The notes under the pieces: model-generated
What the model was told of the DNA's origin: nothing
Seen by the model: the letters and a program-made list of their open reading frames with translations, nothing else
Databases searched by the model: none
Assembly (NCBI GenBank): GCA_900541645.1
Contig: UQKQ01000011.1
Location: 1 to 57,173, forward strand
Direction of reading: 5' to 3'
From: an uncultured Collinsella sp.
GTDB lineage: Bacteria > Actinomycetota > Coriobacteriia > Coriobacteriales > Coriobacteriaceae
Length of the DNA stretch: 57,173 nucleotides
Shown: piece after piece, positions 33,349 to 42,091 of the stretch
Numbering within the stretch: the first letter of the stretch is position 1
How the letters are laid out: every line of letters begins with the position of its first letter
Position numbers and translations under genes: made by a program

Positions 33349-34996
33349 GAAAGTTTGCTCCTTCCCGATCTTGTTTGCGCTGCTTACCCTCCTGATCGGC
33401 ACCTGCGCGGTTGTGTTCCCCGCATCCGCGCAGGCCGCGCCGACCTCGACCGGTTCCATCACGGTGAGCGGCACCGTGGCGCGCAGCTACGACGCCTACC
33501 AGATCTTTAGCGCCAACGTCGTCGACGGCGACAGCGACGCCAAGATCGCCACCGACCTCGCCTGGGCAAGCGACGCCGTGCGCGACGCCGCGCTGCCTGT
33601 GCTGCACAGCGCCGGCATGCCCAATTCCCAGACCACCGCGCAGGAAGCTGCCGAGTGGCTCAACACCGATTCCCACCTTACGAGCGCGCTGAGCGCGCAG
33701 CTCGCTCGTTCCCTCCAGAGCTCTGGCGCCGAGCTCGCGGCCCTCAACGCGGGCACGGCGGCCGAGCTGCCCTGCGGCTACTGGCTCATCGTCGCCGACG
33801 ACGACGCCATCGCCCAGGGCGAGGCCGGCACCGCGCCGATCATGGCCCTGGTGGGCGGCAGCGCCGTCACCGTCAAGCCCAAGGCCGCGACCCCCAAGGT
33901 GGCCAAGCACGTGCTGGAGGACAGCACCGCCGCATGGCAGAAGGCCGCCGACGCCACGGTCGCCGACGACCTGTACTGGCGCCTCTCTGCCACGGTCCCG
34001 GCGGGGCTCACGGCCTACGACACCTACGCGGTGCGGTTCGTCGACACCATGAGCGCGGGGCTCGACCCCTCCAAGGTGGCCGCGAGCATGCGCGTGTACG
34101 TGGCGGCGGGCGCGGACGGTGGCTTCGACGCCGTCCAGACCGGCAAGGACGGCCGAGCCGACACCGAGCCCGCGAAGGGCTGGACCGACATCACGGCCCA
34201 GTGCGCCACCAAGGTAGCGGTTGACGGAACCTTCACCGTGCGTACCGGCGACCTCATCGCCGCGCTCGGCGGGGCCGACGCCTTCACCGCGGGCGCCCGC
34301 GTGGTCGCCGTGTACAACGCGCCGCTCAACAGCGCGTGCAACCACGGCATCGCGAAGGGCAACCCCAACGAGGTCTACCTGCGTTACCCGCGCTCTCCCT
34401 TTGCCGACCAGTTCAGCGATGCCGGCTTCACTCGCACGCCGAGCGATGATGCGTGCGCCTACACCTGGGATCTCGCGCTCACCAAGCGCGGCAGCGACGG
34501 CGACAAGCCGCTTGCCGGGGCGGTCCTGAGCATCGCCGACGACCGCGGCCGCACGCTAGCGGCCGATGGCACGTGGGATGCGGAGGGCAAGGCCACCGTC
34601 ACCACGGGCGAGGACGGCCGCGTGACCGTCTCGGGCGTGGACTCGGGCAAGCTGGAGGTCCGCGAGCTCAAGGCGCCCAAGGGCTACACCGCCTTTGAGG
34701 GCACGTGCTGCGTGACGGTCAAGGCCGAGGGCCTGGATGTCGACCAGGTGGCGGCCGCCAAGCCTAAGGTGACCGTATCGGCCGAAAGCCCTCTGCGAGT
34801 TGATGCCGCCGATGCCGGGAAGGGTTTAGTCGAGTTGTCGGTGCTTAACACCCCAAGTAACGAAGTGAGTCGAGGCTTTATGCCCTCGACGGGAGATAGA
34901 ACGTTGGTGTTGGTAACGGCTTTGGCCGTCATCGGAGTAGTGGCTATTGTCGTCGCGCTCGTCATCAAGCGGGGAGGAGGTCGCCATGATAAATAA
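33341..34996 (+). CDS. Isopeptide-forming pilin subunit with SpaA-like domain
   Basis: A 551-residue precursor. The signal peptide (1-33) ends AQA-A. The N-terminal pilin domain SYDAYQIFSANVVDGD (about 50-65) is the same motif family as the next gene. The middle domain has FVDTMSAGLDPSKV (about 230-243). A SpaA/prealbumin-like domain with PLAGAVLSI and LEVRELKAPKGYTAF (about 390-460) carries an E-box-like glutamate. The sorting signal is MPSTGD with a hydrophobic tail and RGGGRHDK. GTG 33341 follows GGGAGG and overlaps the adhesin stop. Its DNA is markedly more GC-rich than both flanking pilus genes, suggesting a separate origin. It is probably a minor or alternative shaft pilin. Confidence 0.87.
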   Translation: MNKKVCSFPILFALLTLLIGTCAVVFPASAQAAPTSTGSITVSGTVARSYDAYQIFSANVVDGDSDAKIATDLAWASDAVRDAALPVLHSAGMPNSQTTAQEAAEWLNTDSHLTSALSAQLARSLQSSGAELAALNAGTAAELPCGYWLIVADDDAIAQGEAGTAPIMALVGGSAVTVKPKAATPKVAKHVLEDSTAAWQKAADATVADDLYWRLSATVPAGLTAYDTYAVRFVDTMSAGLDPSKVAASMRVYVAAGADGGFDAVQTGKDGRADTEPAKGWTDITAQCATKVAVDGTFTVRTGDLIAALGGADAFTAGARVVAVYNAPLNSACNHGIAKGNPNEVYLRYPRSPFADQFSDAGFTRTPSDDACAYTWDLALTKRGSDGDKPLAGAVLSIADDRGRTLAADGTWDAEGKATVTTGEDGRVTVSGVDSGKLEVRELKAPKGYTAFEGTCCVTVKAEGLDVDQVAAAKPKVTVSAESPLRVDAADAGKGLVELSVLNTPSNEVSRGFMPSTGDRTLVLVTALAVIGVVAIVVALVIKRGGGRHDK

Positions 34997-34999
34997 TTG

Positions 35000-35008
35000 C
35001 CCCCCCCC
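35000..35008 (+). repeat. C9 homopolymer tract between the two pilin genes
   Basis: Nine C begin 3 bp after the upstream pilin stop. The rest of the 120-bp gap holds only the SD of the next gene. Length change could affect the frame of a readthrough product, transcript stability or promoter spacing. Confidence 0.75.
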
Positions 35009-35116
35009 TTGCTCAGTGGCGTACTACCTCCGTAGCGATTAGAGCGCAGGGAAATGAGCCTGCTGACTTTTGGTGATGACGAGAATTAAAGCAACCTCCA
35101 AGAAAGAGGTCCCAAC

Positions 35117-36778
35117 ATGAAAACAACCAAGAACATCGCACGCCTGGCAGTAACCGCCGGCCTCACCGCAGCCCTGAGCTTCGGCGGCGTGATGGCGACA
35201 GTCACGATGGCGTTTGCTGCGGAGGGTGCTGCCCCCAGCTATTCGCTCACGATTAACAAGTCCGTGGACAATGACTCCACTTCGTTCAAGGCGTATCAGA
35301 TTTTTAAGGCTGACGTTATTGACGGAAAGTCCGGTAAGGTTGCGTCCAACATTGAGTGGGCGAGTGATGACGCAGAGACTGCGGTCCTGAAGGTGCTTGT
35401 TGATAATAATGCCCCAGGGATTACCTTAGACTCGACCGCTTCTGACGTTGCCGACTACCTTTCCAAGATCACTGATACCACTGATACCACGAGTCTGCCG
35501 CAGAGCAGCATCCTTAACAAGATTGCCTTGGCTGTAGAGAAGAGTGTTACCGCTACGGGCGATTCCTTTGCCGCCGGTCGCGCTTTCACCACTACGAGCG
35601 CTGGCTACTACCTGTTCATGACCGATACCGACTCGCTCAGTGCGAATGAGAAGCAGACCGGTACCTCGCCGATCTTTGCAGTCGTGGGCGGCAACGCAGT
35701 GGTCGTTACCGAGAAGACGAGCATCCCGACCGTGACGAAGCAGGTCAAGGACGATGGTGCGGACAACGACTGGAAGTACAAGGCGGACTCCCAGATGGGT
35801 CAGACCGTTCAGTACAAGCTGACCGGCACGGTTGCAAGCAATGTCGACACGTTCAGCACCTACTATTATGAGTTCCACGATGAGCTGTCTGCCGGTTTGA
35901 CTGTTGATAAGTCCACTGTCAAGGCCGTGATTGGTGAGACTCAGATCACGCCTACTTCTGTGACCGTGTCTGATCCCGATTCAAATGGCAGAACGGTCTT
36001 GAGCGTAAAGTTTGACGATCTTAAGGCTGCCGCCACGGCGGCCGGCGTCACTGTCGGCGAGCATACAAGGGTCGTTGTCACGTACAGCGCCAAGCTCGAC
36101 CCGAATAAGTCCCAGCATGTCGTTGTCGGTGGCACGGGCAACTCCAACACCGTCAAGCTCATCTACTCCAACAACCCTGGCCACGATTCCCGGGGTGAGT
36201 CTGTGCCCGACACCGTGCGCGACTACACCTATGCGCTCAAGCTCGTCAAGAAGGACGCGACGGATGAGAATAAGATACTTAAGGGCGTAAAGTTCACCAT
36301 CCGTGCCACTGATCCCGACGATATTGCATCCAAGGACATGTATGTCCAGGAGAATGGCTCCCTCGGTACTGAGGCTTATGAGTTCACGACCACCGACTCC
36401 GGCGAGATTAACGTCAAGGGCCTCGATGCCGGCACCTACACCGTCAAGGAGACCCATACGCTCGCCGGCTATAACACCATCCCCGAGTTCACCTTCACCA
36501 TCAAAGCCATTGGATTCAACCAAGCAGAGGGAGAGGGAGAAAACAAGATTACGGTCAAGACGAGCACCAGGGGTTCCAATTTGGTCGAGGTTGACACGAC
36601 TAACACGGACAACGGTACTGCTGCCTTGATCGTCAAAAACAAGCAGGGTTCCGGCCTCCCGCTCACCGGCCTTAACGGCGTGACGTTCACTTGGATCGCT
36701 GGTGGCGCGGTGCTGTGCATCGGCGTGGCTCATCTCATCCGCAGCCGTAAGCAGGCTGAGGAGTCCGAGCAGGAGTAA
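35117..36778 (+). CDS. Major-type isopeptide pilin (FimA/Spa family)
   Basis: A 553-residue pilin precursor. The signal peptide (1-35) ends AFA-A. The N-domain (SFKAYQIFKADVID) is shared with the preceding pilin. A middle Ig-like domain has YYYEFHDELSAGLTVD. A C-terminal domain has the E-box YTVKETHTLAGYN near 450-462. The sorting signal is LPLTG at about 517, with a hydrophobic span and SRKQAEESEQE. Lysines in IPTVTKQVKDD near 205 are candidates for the pilin motif used in polymerisation. Length, domain order and position before the sortase suggest the backbone pilin. AAGAGGT precedes the ATG. A strong terminator follows. Confidence 0.9.
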   Translation: MKTTKNIARLAVTAGLTAALSFGGVMATVTMAFAAEGAAPSYSLTINKSVDNDSTSFKAYQIFKADVIDGKSGKVASNIEWASDDAETAVLKVLVDNNAPGITLDSTASDVADYLSKITDTTDTTSLPQSSILNKIALAVEKSVTATGDSFAAGRAFTTTSAGYYLFMTDTDSLSANEKQTGTSPIFAVVGGNAVVVTEKTSIPTVTKQVKDDGADNDWKYKADSQMGQTVQYKLTGTVASNVDTFSTYYYEFHDELSAGLTVDKSTVKAVIGETQITPTSVTVSDPDSNGRTVLSVKFDDLKAAATAAGVTVGEHTRVVVTYSAKLDPNKSQHVVVGGTGNSNTVKLIYSNNPGHDSRGESVPDTVRDYTYALKLVKKDATDENKILKGVKFTIRATDPDDIASKDMYVQENGSLGTEAYEFTTTDSGEINVKGLDAGTYTVKETHTLAGYNTIPEFTFTIKAIGFNQAEGEGENKITVKTSTRGSNLVEVDTTNTDNGTAALIVKNKQGSGLPLTGLNGVTFTWIAGGAVLCIGVAHLIRSRKQAEESEQE

Positions 36779-36878
36779 CGCTCGCTCACCCATCCCTTTG
36801 GCAGGTGGGATGTGATGGCCATGAGACTTGCGGACACTTTTCTCGTCCATCCACGTTCTTGCTTTGTCATTTTCTTTT

Positions 36879-36915
36879 CGGGGCAGACTCCGCACTGGAT
36901 TCTGCCCCGTTTTTT
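36879..36915 (+). terminator. Rho-independent terminator of the pilin genes
   Basis: CGGGGCAGA (36879-36887) and TCTGCCCCG (36901-36909), followed by TTTTTT. It separates the structural genes from the sortase. Confidence 0.88.
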
Positions 36916-37319
36916 GGGATAACGCAGCCAGCCTCCACCGTCCGATGCGGGTACGTTCGTCATCGCGTTTCTTGACTCGTATGAGGTTCGGATTAAGGTC
37001 CGTAGGCGCACGCGCGGTGCGGACGGTAGAAGGCATTTGCGCCGCAAGCGCAAATAAGAATGCCCGGGGGTCGGATCCCGGGCATTTAACTAAAGCTGAA
37101 AACTAGGCTGCCCGCGCTCCTAAGTACTTACGCGGGGTGCGTCGTTTTCTGTTGACATTGTATCCCGAATCGCCCCGCCGATCCGGGACATTTTGAAAAC
37201 GCAAATGCTGGCCTATGCTCGCGCCGCACAATGCTGTCTAGCTGTGTTGTCCGGCGCGGAAGCTCGCGAATCGGCTATTATTTGTTTAGACAACTTGAGT
37301 TGTAGAGGAGTGACCGGCG
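36916..37319. other. Non-coding gap with two consecutive hairpins before the sortase gene
   Basis: About 400 bp without a convincing gene. ATTTGCGC (37035-37042) / GCGCAAAT (37048-37055), then AATGCCCGGG (37059-37068) / CCCGGGCATT (37077-37086), are perfect stems in tandem. Read on the minus strand the second is followed by CTTATTTG. A 12-codon minus-strand frame (MSTENDAPRVST) begins near 37160, upstream of these hairpins on that strand. TATTAT at about 37275 may be a -10 for the sortase. Confidence 0.4.
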
Positions 37320-38258
37320 ATGGTGCAGGGCGCCAAACATATGAAGGGCAATAACGCCGCGGACAACGGCGGCTCAAGCCCTCAGCCCAAACCTCAACCA
37401 AAGTCCAAGCGCCGTCGCAAGCGGCTGCCGCGCTGGGCTGACCGCCTCATCACCATCGTCATCATCCTTATCGGCGTGGGCCTTATGACCTGGCCGTGGA
37501 TCTTGGACCGGCTCGAGGCCTCGGGCGTGTTCAACCAGATCAGCACCGTGTCCAGCACCGTGGACGCGCTGTCTGCCGAGGAGCGCGAACGCATCTTGCT
37601 CCAAGCGCGCTCCTATAACGAGCAGCTTGCCGGCGAGGCCACCGAGCTTCCGGCCGACCAGATCGAGCCCTACGCTCAGCAGCTCATCTTTGACCGCGAC
37701 CCCATGATGAGCTGGGTCGAGATCCCTTCCATCGACGTGAGCATGCCCATCTACCACGGCACGAGCGAAGAAGTCCTCATGGCGGGCGTCGGCCACCTGG
37801 AGGGCACGAGCCTGCCGGTGGGCGGCACCTCGACGCATTGCGTGCTCACCGCGCACTCGGGCATGCGCAACCTGAGCATGTTCGACGACATCCATTCGCT
37901 GAAGCCCGGCGACCTGGTGCTGCTGCACACCATGAACAAGACGCTCGCCTACAAGATGGTGGACTCCGAGGTGGTGCTGCCCGAGGAGATGGAGTCGCTG
38001 ACCATCGAGCCCGGCGCCGACAAGGTGACGCTCGTCACCTGCACGCCCTATGGCGTGAACGACCACCGCCTGCTGGTGCATTGCGTGCGCACCAAGTACA
38101 ACAAAAAGGACGTTGACAAGCAAAAATCACTGGCCGGCCGCCACTGGGGCAAGCGCGAGTTTGCCGTGCTCATCGTGGTCGTGGCCATTGTGCTGTTGCT
38201 GCTGGACATCGTGATCCACGCGGTCCGCAAGCGCCGCAAGGCCAAGGCCTCGGCATAA
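37320..38258 (+). CDS. srtC: Class C sortase (pilus polymerase)
   Basis: A 312-residue enzyme. A basic, Pro-rich cytosolic start precedes an N-terminal membrane helix (about 42-60). A lid-like RDPMMSW segment sits near residue 130. The sortase core has H179 (LTAHSG), C241 (LVTCTPYGVNDHR) and R250. A C-terminal membrane helix (about 283-300) precedes RKRRKAKASA. Two membrane anchors and a lid before the core mark class C. It cuts the LPxTG-like motifs of the three upstream proteins and joins pilins through lysines. GAGGAG lies before ATG 37320. The terminator at 36879 suggests its own promoter. Confidence 0.95.
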   Translation: MVQGAKHMKGNNAADNGGSSPQPKPQPKSKRRRKRLPRWADRLITIVIILIGVGLMTWPWILDRLEASGVFNQISTVSSTVDALSAEERERILLQARSYNEQLAGEATELPADQIEPYAQQLIFDRDPMMSWVEIPSIDVSMPIYHGTSEEVLMAGVGHLEGTSLPVGGTSTHCVLTAHSGMRNLSMFDDIHSLKPGDLVLLHTMNKTLAYKMVDSEVVLPEEMESLTIEPGADKVTLVTCTPYGVNDHRLLVHCVRTKYNKKDVDKQKSLAGRHWGKREFAVLIVVVAIVLLLLDIVIHAVRKRRKAKASA

Positions 38259-38270
38259 GACATTCTCCAG

Positions 38271-38307
38271 AACCACCACAACGGGGACAGGCGCCTTTGT
38301 GGTGGTT
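38271..38307 (+). repeat. GGGACAG-core palindrome, CCACCACAAA stem type
   Basis: AACCACCACAACGGGGACAG followed by GCGCC and TTTGTGGTGGTT. It starts 13 bp after the sortase stop. Confidence 0.7.
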
Positions 38308-38316
38308 GGGACTTTC

Positions 38317-38381
38317 AAACCATCACAACATTCGATGAAAATCTCGATTTTGGCGAAAAGCGTCGAATGTTGTGATGGTTT
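38317..38381 (-). repeat. 65-nt element with 19-bp inverted repeats, copy 4
   Basis: Perfect 19-bp arms. The interior reads GCTTTTCGCCAAAATCG on the minus strand, in the same orientation as copy 3 and opposite to copies 1 and 2. It lies 10 bp after a GGGACAG-core palindrome. Confidence 0.88.
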
Positions 38382-38440
38382 TCGTTGCGGGCGGGACGGT
38401 TTTCGCTGCGGGCGGGACGGTTTTCGCTATGGACGTTGCG
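38377..38440 (+). repeat. 21-nt tandem repeat, 2 full copies and a decayed third
   Basis: Units at 38377-38397 and 38398-38418 (GGTTTTCG, T or C, TGCGGGCGGGAC) differ at one base. A third decays after GGTTTTCGCTATGGAC. The first unit starts in the end of the 65-nt element. The region then runs to a TATACT -10 at 38543-38548 before gatC. Confidence 0.6.
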
Positions 38441-38583
38441 GTTTCGTTGCGGAACCGCCAGCTCGCCGCCTGCCAGCCCGCCGTCCTCGTTACGTTTTCG
38501 CTGCATTTGGGTAAAGCATCTGCTCCAAGCGGCGTTACCTTGTATACTAGAGCGGTTTATCTGTTATGCGGAAGGGAGCGCCT

Positions 38584-38895
38584 ATGGCACTCAGCGAGAA
38601 AGATGTGCGCGGCATCGCCGAGTACGCAAAGATCGCACTGACCGATGACGAGCTCACCCAGATGACGTCCTACATGAACGACACCGTCCAGATGCTCGAG
38701 CCCGTCTTGCAATATGACTTGCCCGACGTGGAGCCCACGTTCCATCCCATCGGAAGCCTGTCCAACGTGATGGGCGACGACCTGCGCGAGCCCGAGCGCG
38801 ACCTGCCGCTCGACGTCGCGCTCGAAAACGCCGGCAGCGCGCGTGAGCGCTACTTCCGCGTGCCGTCCATTTTGGGAGAGGGGGAGAGCGAATAA
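38584..38895 (+). CDS. gatC: Asp-tRNA(Asn)/Glu-tRNA(Gln) amidotransferase subunit C
   Basis: A 103-residue GatC. It has the N-terminal helix LSEKDVRGIAEYAKIALTDDEL, the MNDTVQMLEPVLQYDLPDVEPT segment and the C-terminal AREGYF-like ARERYFRVPSIL. It stabilises GatA-GatB. A TAATG overlap (stop A shared with the gatA start) shows tight coupling. ATG 38584 with GGAAGGGAG is preferred over an upstream in-frame ATG. Confidence 0.95.
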   Translation: MALSEKDVRGIAEYAKIALTDDELTQMTSYMNDTVQMLEPVLQYDLPDVEPTFHPIGSLSNVMGDDLREPERDLPLDVALENAGSARERYFRVPSILGEGESE

Positions 38896-40409
38896 TGGCG
38901 CTAAGCTTCGATTCCCTTACCGCCGCCCAGATCGCCGCGGGCGTTGCCGCCGGCGACTTTACCGCTACCGAGGTGGCCCAGGCCTCCCTTGCCGCCATCG
39001 AGGCGCGCGAGGGCGGGGTCCAGGCATTCCTGCAGGTGGCGCCCGAGCTTGCGCTCGAGGCCGCCGCGCGTGTGGATGCCGACCGTGCCGCCGGAAAGCC
39101 GCTGCCCCCGCTCGCGGGCGTGCCGCTGGCCATTAAGGACAACATGAACCTCGTGGGCACGCGCACCACCTGCGCTTCCCGCATGCTCGAGGACTACCAG
39201 AGCGTCTACACCGCCACCTGTGTCCAGCGCATGCTCGACGCCGGCTGCCTGCCCATGGGCAAGGCCAACATGGATGAGTTTGCCTTTGGCAGCTCCACCG
39301 AGAGCTCGGCGTTCCACCGCACCAACAACCCCTGGGATACCGAACGCGTGCCCGGCGGCTCCTCGGGCGGCTCCGCTGCCGCCGTCGCCGCGGGCGAGGT
39401 CGCGCTCTCGCTGGGCTCGGACACCGGCGGCTCCATTCGCCAGCCGGCGTCGCTGTGCGGCGTGGTGGGCTTTAAGCCCACGTATGGCGCCGTGAGCCGT
39501 TACGGCGTGGTTGCCTTTGGCTCGTCGCTCGACCAGGTGGGGCCCTTTGGCCGCACGGTCGAGGATGTCGCGCTGGCCATGAACGCGCTTACCGGCGCGG
39601 GCCACGATCCGTACGACTGCACGAGCCAGGATTGCGCCGTCGACTTTACCGAGCATCTCAACGACAGCATCGAGGGCAAGCGCGTGGGCATCATCCCCGC
39701 GTTTATGGAGGCCGAGGGTCTGACGCCCGAGGTCAAGGCCGCTGTTCAGCGCGCCGCCCAGGAGCTGCAGAACCAGGGCGCCGAGCTGGTCGAGGTCGAC
39801 CTGCCGCACCTGGATGCCGCCATCGCTGCCTACTACGTCATCGGTCCGGCCGAGGCGTTCTCCAACCTGGCTCGCTTTGACGGCATTCGCTACGGCTATC
39901 AGGAGGAGGGCTGCGCCAACCTGTCCGACCAGAGCTCGCTTTCGCGCGCCCACGGCTTTGGCGCCGAGGCCAAGCGCCGTCAGATGCTCGGCGCCTACCT
40001 GCTGAGCTCGGGCGTGTACGACAAGTACTACTACGCCGCGCAAAAGGCCCGTACGCTCATCACGCGGGACTACGACGCCGCGTATGCCAAGGTGGACACC
40101 ATCCTCATGCCAGCCTCGCCGCGCACGGCCTTTATGTTTGGCGAGATCAGCGACCCCACGCAGATGTACCTCTCCGACCTGTACACCATCTCGCTCAACA
40201 TTTGCGGCAACGGCGGCATCTCGGTGCCGCTGGGCCTGGGCGAGGACACTCAGCTGCCCGTTTCTGCCCAGCTGGTGGGCCCGGCGTTTAAGGACCGTCA
40301 GCTGCTCACGTTTGCCCGCGCCCTGGAGCGCGGCTTTGCCGATGCCGCCACGGGCGCGCCCGTGCTTTCCGTCGCGCCCGATTTTTCCGGGAAGGGAGGC
40401 GAGCTGTAA
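38895..40409 (+). CDS. gatA: Asp-tRNA(Asn)/Glu-tRNA(Gln) amidotransferase subunit A
   Basis: A 504-residue amidase-signature enzyme with the Ser-cisSer-Lys triad region: lysine in PLAIKDNMN (about 80) and the Gly/Ser motif GGSSGGSAAAVAAGEVALSLGSDTGGSIRQPA (about 155-184). It releases ammonia from glutamine for transfer to misacylated tRNA on GatB. It is the second gene of gatCAB and overlaps both neighbours by one base. Length is normal for the family. Confidence 0.97.
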   Translation: MALSFDSLTAAQIAAGVAAGDFTATEVAQASLAAIEAREGGVQAFLQVAPELALEAAARVDADRAAGKPLPPLAGVPLAIKDNMNLVGTRTTCASRMLEDYQSVYTATCVQRMLDAGCLPMGKANMDEFAFGSSTESSAFHRTNNPWDTERVPGGSSGGSAAAVAAGEVALSLGSDTGGSIRQPASLCGVVGFKPTYGAVSRYGVVAFGSSLDQVGPFGRTVEDVALAMNALTGAGHDPYDCTSQDCAVDFTEHLNDSIEGKRVGIIPAFMEAEGLTPEVKAAVQRAAQELQNQGAELVEVDLPHLDAAIAAYYVIGPAEAFSNLARFDGIRYGYQEEGCANLSDQSSLSRAHGFGAEAKRRQMLGAYLLSSGVYDKYYYAAQKARTLITRDYDAAYAKVDTILMPASPRTAFMFGEISDPTQMYLSDLYTISLNICGNGGISVPLGLGEDTQLPVSAQLVGPAFKDRQLLTFARALERGFADAATGAPVLSVAPDFSGKGGEL

Positions 40410-42085
40410 TGAAGGAGCTTTCCGAGGTCCTGCAGGATTGGGAGGCCGTGATCGGCCTGGAGATCCATACCGAGCTCACCGCACTCGATACCAAGATGTT
40501 CTGCAACTGCAAGCTCGGCCACGATGACGAGCCCAACGCCAACGTGTGCCCGGTGTGCCTGGGCCTGCCCGGCGCCCTGCCGGTGCCCAACAAGCGCGCT
40601 ATCGAGAGCATCGTCAAGGCGGGTCTGGCCACCAACTGCGAGATCCAGCGCCACTCGATGTTCTACCGCAAGCACTACTTCTATCCCGATATGGCCAAGA
40701 ACTTCCAGACCACGCAGGGTCCGGTCGCTTTTGCCATGTACGGCCACCTGGATCTTGATGTGACCGGTCGCGGTGCCGCCGAGCGCCCCGATTGCGCGTT
40801 TGGTGAGGCCGAGGCCCAGAGCCTGGCGAGCGCTTCGGCCAACGCAGAGGGCCTGTCCACGTCCATGACGTCGACCATGCGCGAGGGCAACCAGCGTGCC
40901 GGCCACCTGGCCAGCTACGATGCATCTAACCTGCAGATGCCTGAGCGCCGCGAGGACGGTTCCTACACGGTGCCCATCCGCATCCTGCGCATCCACATGG
41001 AGGAGGACGCCGCCAAGATGGTGCACGTGGGCGGTGCCGAGGGCCGCATTACCGCCGCGGCCGAGTCGCTCGTCGACTACAATCGCTGCGGTACGCCTTT
41101 GATTGAGCTCGTGACTGAGCCCGATCTGCGTACGCCCGAGGAAGCGCGCCTGTTTATGGAAAAGCTCCGTCGCATCTTTGTGACGCTGGGCATTTCGGAC
41201 TGCTCCATGGAGAAGGGTTCCATGCGCTGCGACGGCAACGTGTCGCTGCGTCGCCGCGGCGAGACCAAGCTGGGCACCAAGACCGAGCTCAAGAACCTCA
41301 ACTCGTTTAAGAGCCTGCATGACGGCCTTGCCTACGAGATCTGCCGTCAGGCCGAGGTGCTCGAGGAGGGCGGCATCATCTATCAGGAGACCCGCCACTG
41401 GGAGCCCAGCCGCAAGCGCACCGTGGTCATGCGTGTGAAGGAAACGGCCGATGACTATCGTCTGTTCCCCGATCCCGACTTGGCGCCGTTCGACCTGGAC
41501 GACGAGTTCATCGACCGCTGCCGTGGCGAGATCCCCGAGCTGCCCGATGCCAAGCGCGCCCGCTTTGAGGCCGATTTTGGCATTAAGGCGGCCGATGCCG
41601 AGCAAATCGCCGGCGACCCGGAGTTTGCCGAGTTCTTTGAGGCCGCCGCTGCCGGCATGGCTGGCAAGGAGGCCCAGACGGTCGCAAACCTGCTGGTCAA
41701 CGAGATGATCGCCTACCTTAAGGGCGCGGGCGTGTCGCTCGCCGAGTCCGGTATCGCGCCGGCTCAGGTGGCCGCTCTTGCCAAGCTGCTGGCGACCGAT
41801 GCCATCAGCTCCAACCAGGCGCACGAGATCTTTGAGGCCATGGCCCAGACTGGCGACGACCCCAACAAGATCGTCGACGAGCGCGGTATGCGTCAGGTGA
41901 GCGATGCCGGCGCGCTGCAGCCGATCGTGGACGAGGTGCTGGCAAACTGTGCCGAGCAGGCGCAGCAGTATCGTGACGGCAACCAGAAGGTTATCGGCTT
42001 TTTGGTGGGCCAGTGCATGAAGGCGAGCCGCGGCAAGGGCAACCCGAAGCTCTTCAACGAGTTGCTGAGAAAGGCGCTCGCGTAG
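40409..42085 (+). CDS. gatB: Asp-tRNA(Asn)/Glu-tRNA(Gln) amidotransferase subunit B
   Basis: A 558-residue GatB. The N-terminal kinase-like domain begins VIGLEIHTEL and has CNCKLG and CPVCLGLPGALPVPN, a zinc-type cysteine set. GDGNVSLR-like CDGNVSLRRRG and TELKNLNSF follow. The C-terminal YqeY-like tail domain binds tRNA (about 400-555, ending VGQCMKASRGKGNPKLFNELLRKAL). It phosphorylates and amidates Glu-tRNA(Gln) or Asp-tRNA(Asn). Its ATG overlaps the gatA stop (TAATG). Confidence 0.97.
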   Translation: MKELSEVLQDWEAVIGLEIHTELTALDTKMFCNCKLGHDDEPNANVCPVCLGLPGALPVPNKRAIESIVKAGLATNCEIQRHSMFYRKHYFYPDMAKNFQTTQGPVAFAMYGHLDLDVTGRGAAERPDCAFGEAEAQSLASASANAEGLSTSMTSTMREGNQRAGHLASYDASNLQMPERREDGSYTVPIRILRIHMEEDAAKMVHVGGAEGRITAAAESLVDYNRCGTPLIELVTEPDLRTPEEARLFMEKLRRIFVTLGISDCSMEKGSMRCDGNVSLRRRGETKLGTKTELKNLNSFKSLHDGLAYEICRQAEVLEEGGIIYQETRHWEPSRKRTVVMRVKETADDYRLFPDPDLAPFDLDDEFIDRCRGEIPELPDAKRARFEADFGIKAADAEQIAGDPEFAEFFEAAAAGMAGKEAQTVANLLVNEMIAYLKGAGVSLAESGIAPAQVAALAKLLATDAISSNQAHEIFEAMAQTGDDPNKIVDERGMRQVSDAGALQPIVDEVLANCAEQAQQYRDGNQKVIGFLVGQCMKASRGKGNPKLFNELLRKALA

Positions 42086-42091
42086 ACTCAC

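Noticed and set aside
36828..37106. 92-codon plus-strand frame after the major pilin
   Set aside because: It runs through the pilin terminator and both tandem hairpins, with Arg/Ser-rich shadow-like composition and no SD.
38372..38641. Frames across the 21-nt tandem repeat before gatC
   Set aside because: They overlap the repeat, the promoter and gatC itself. The repetitive peptide is a by-product of the tandem repeat.
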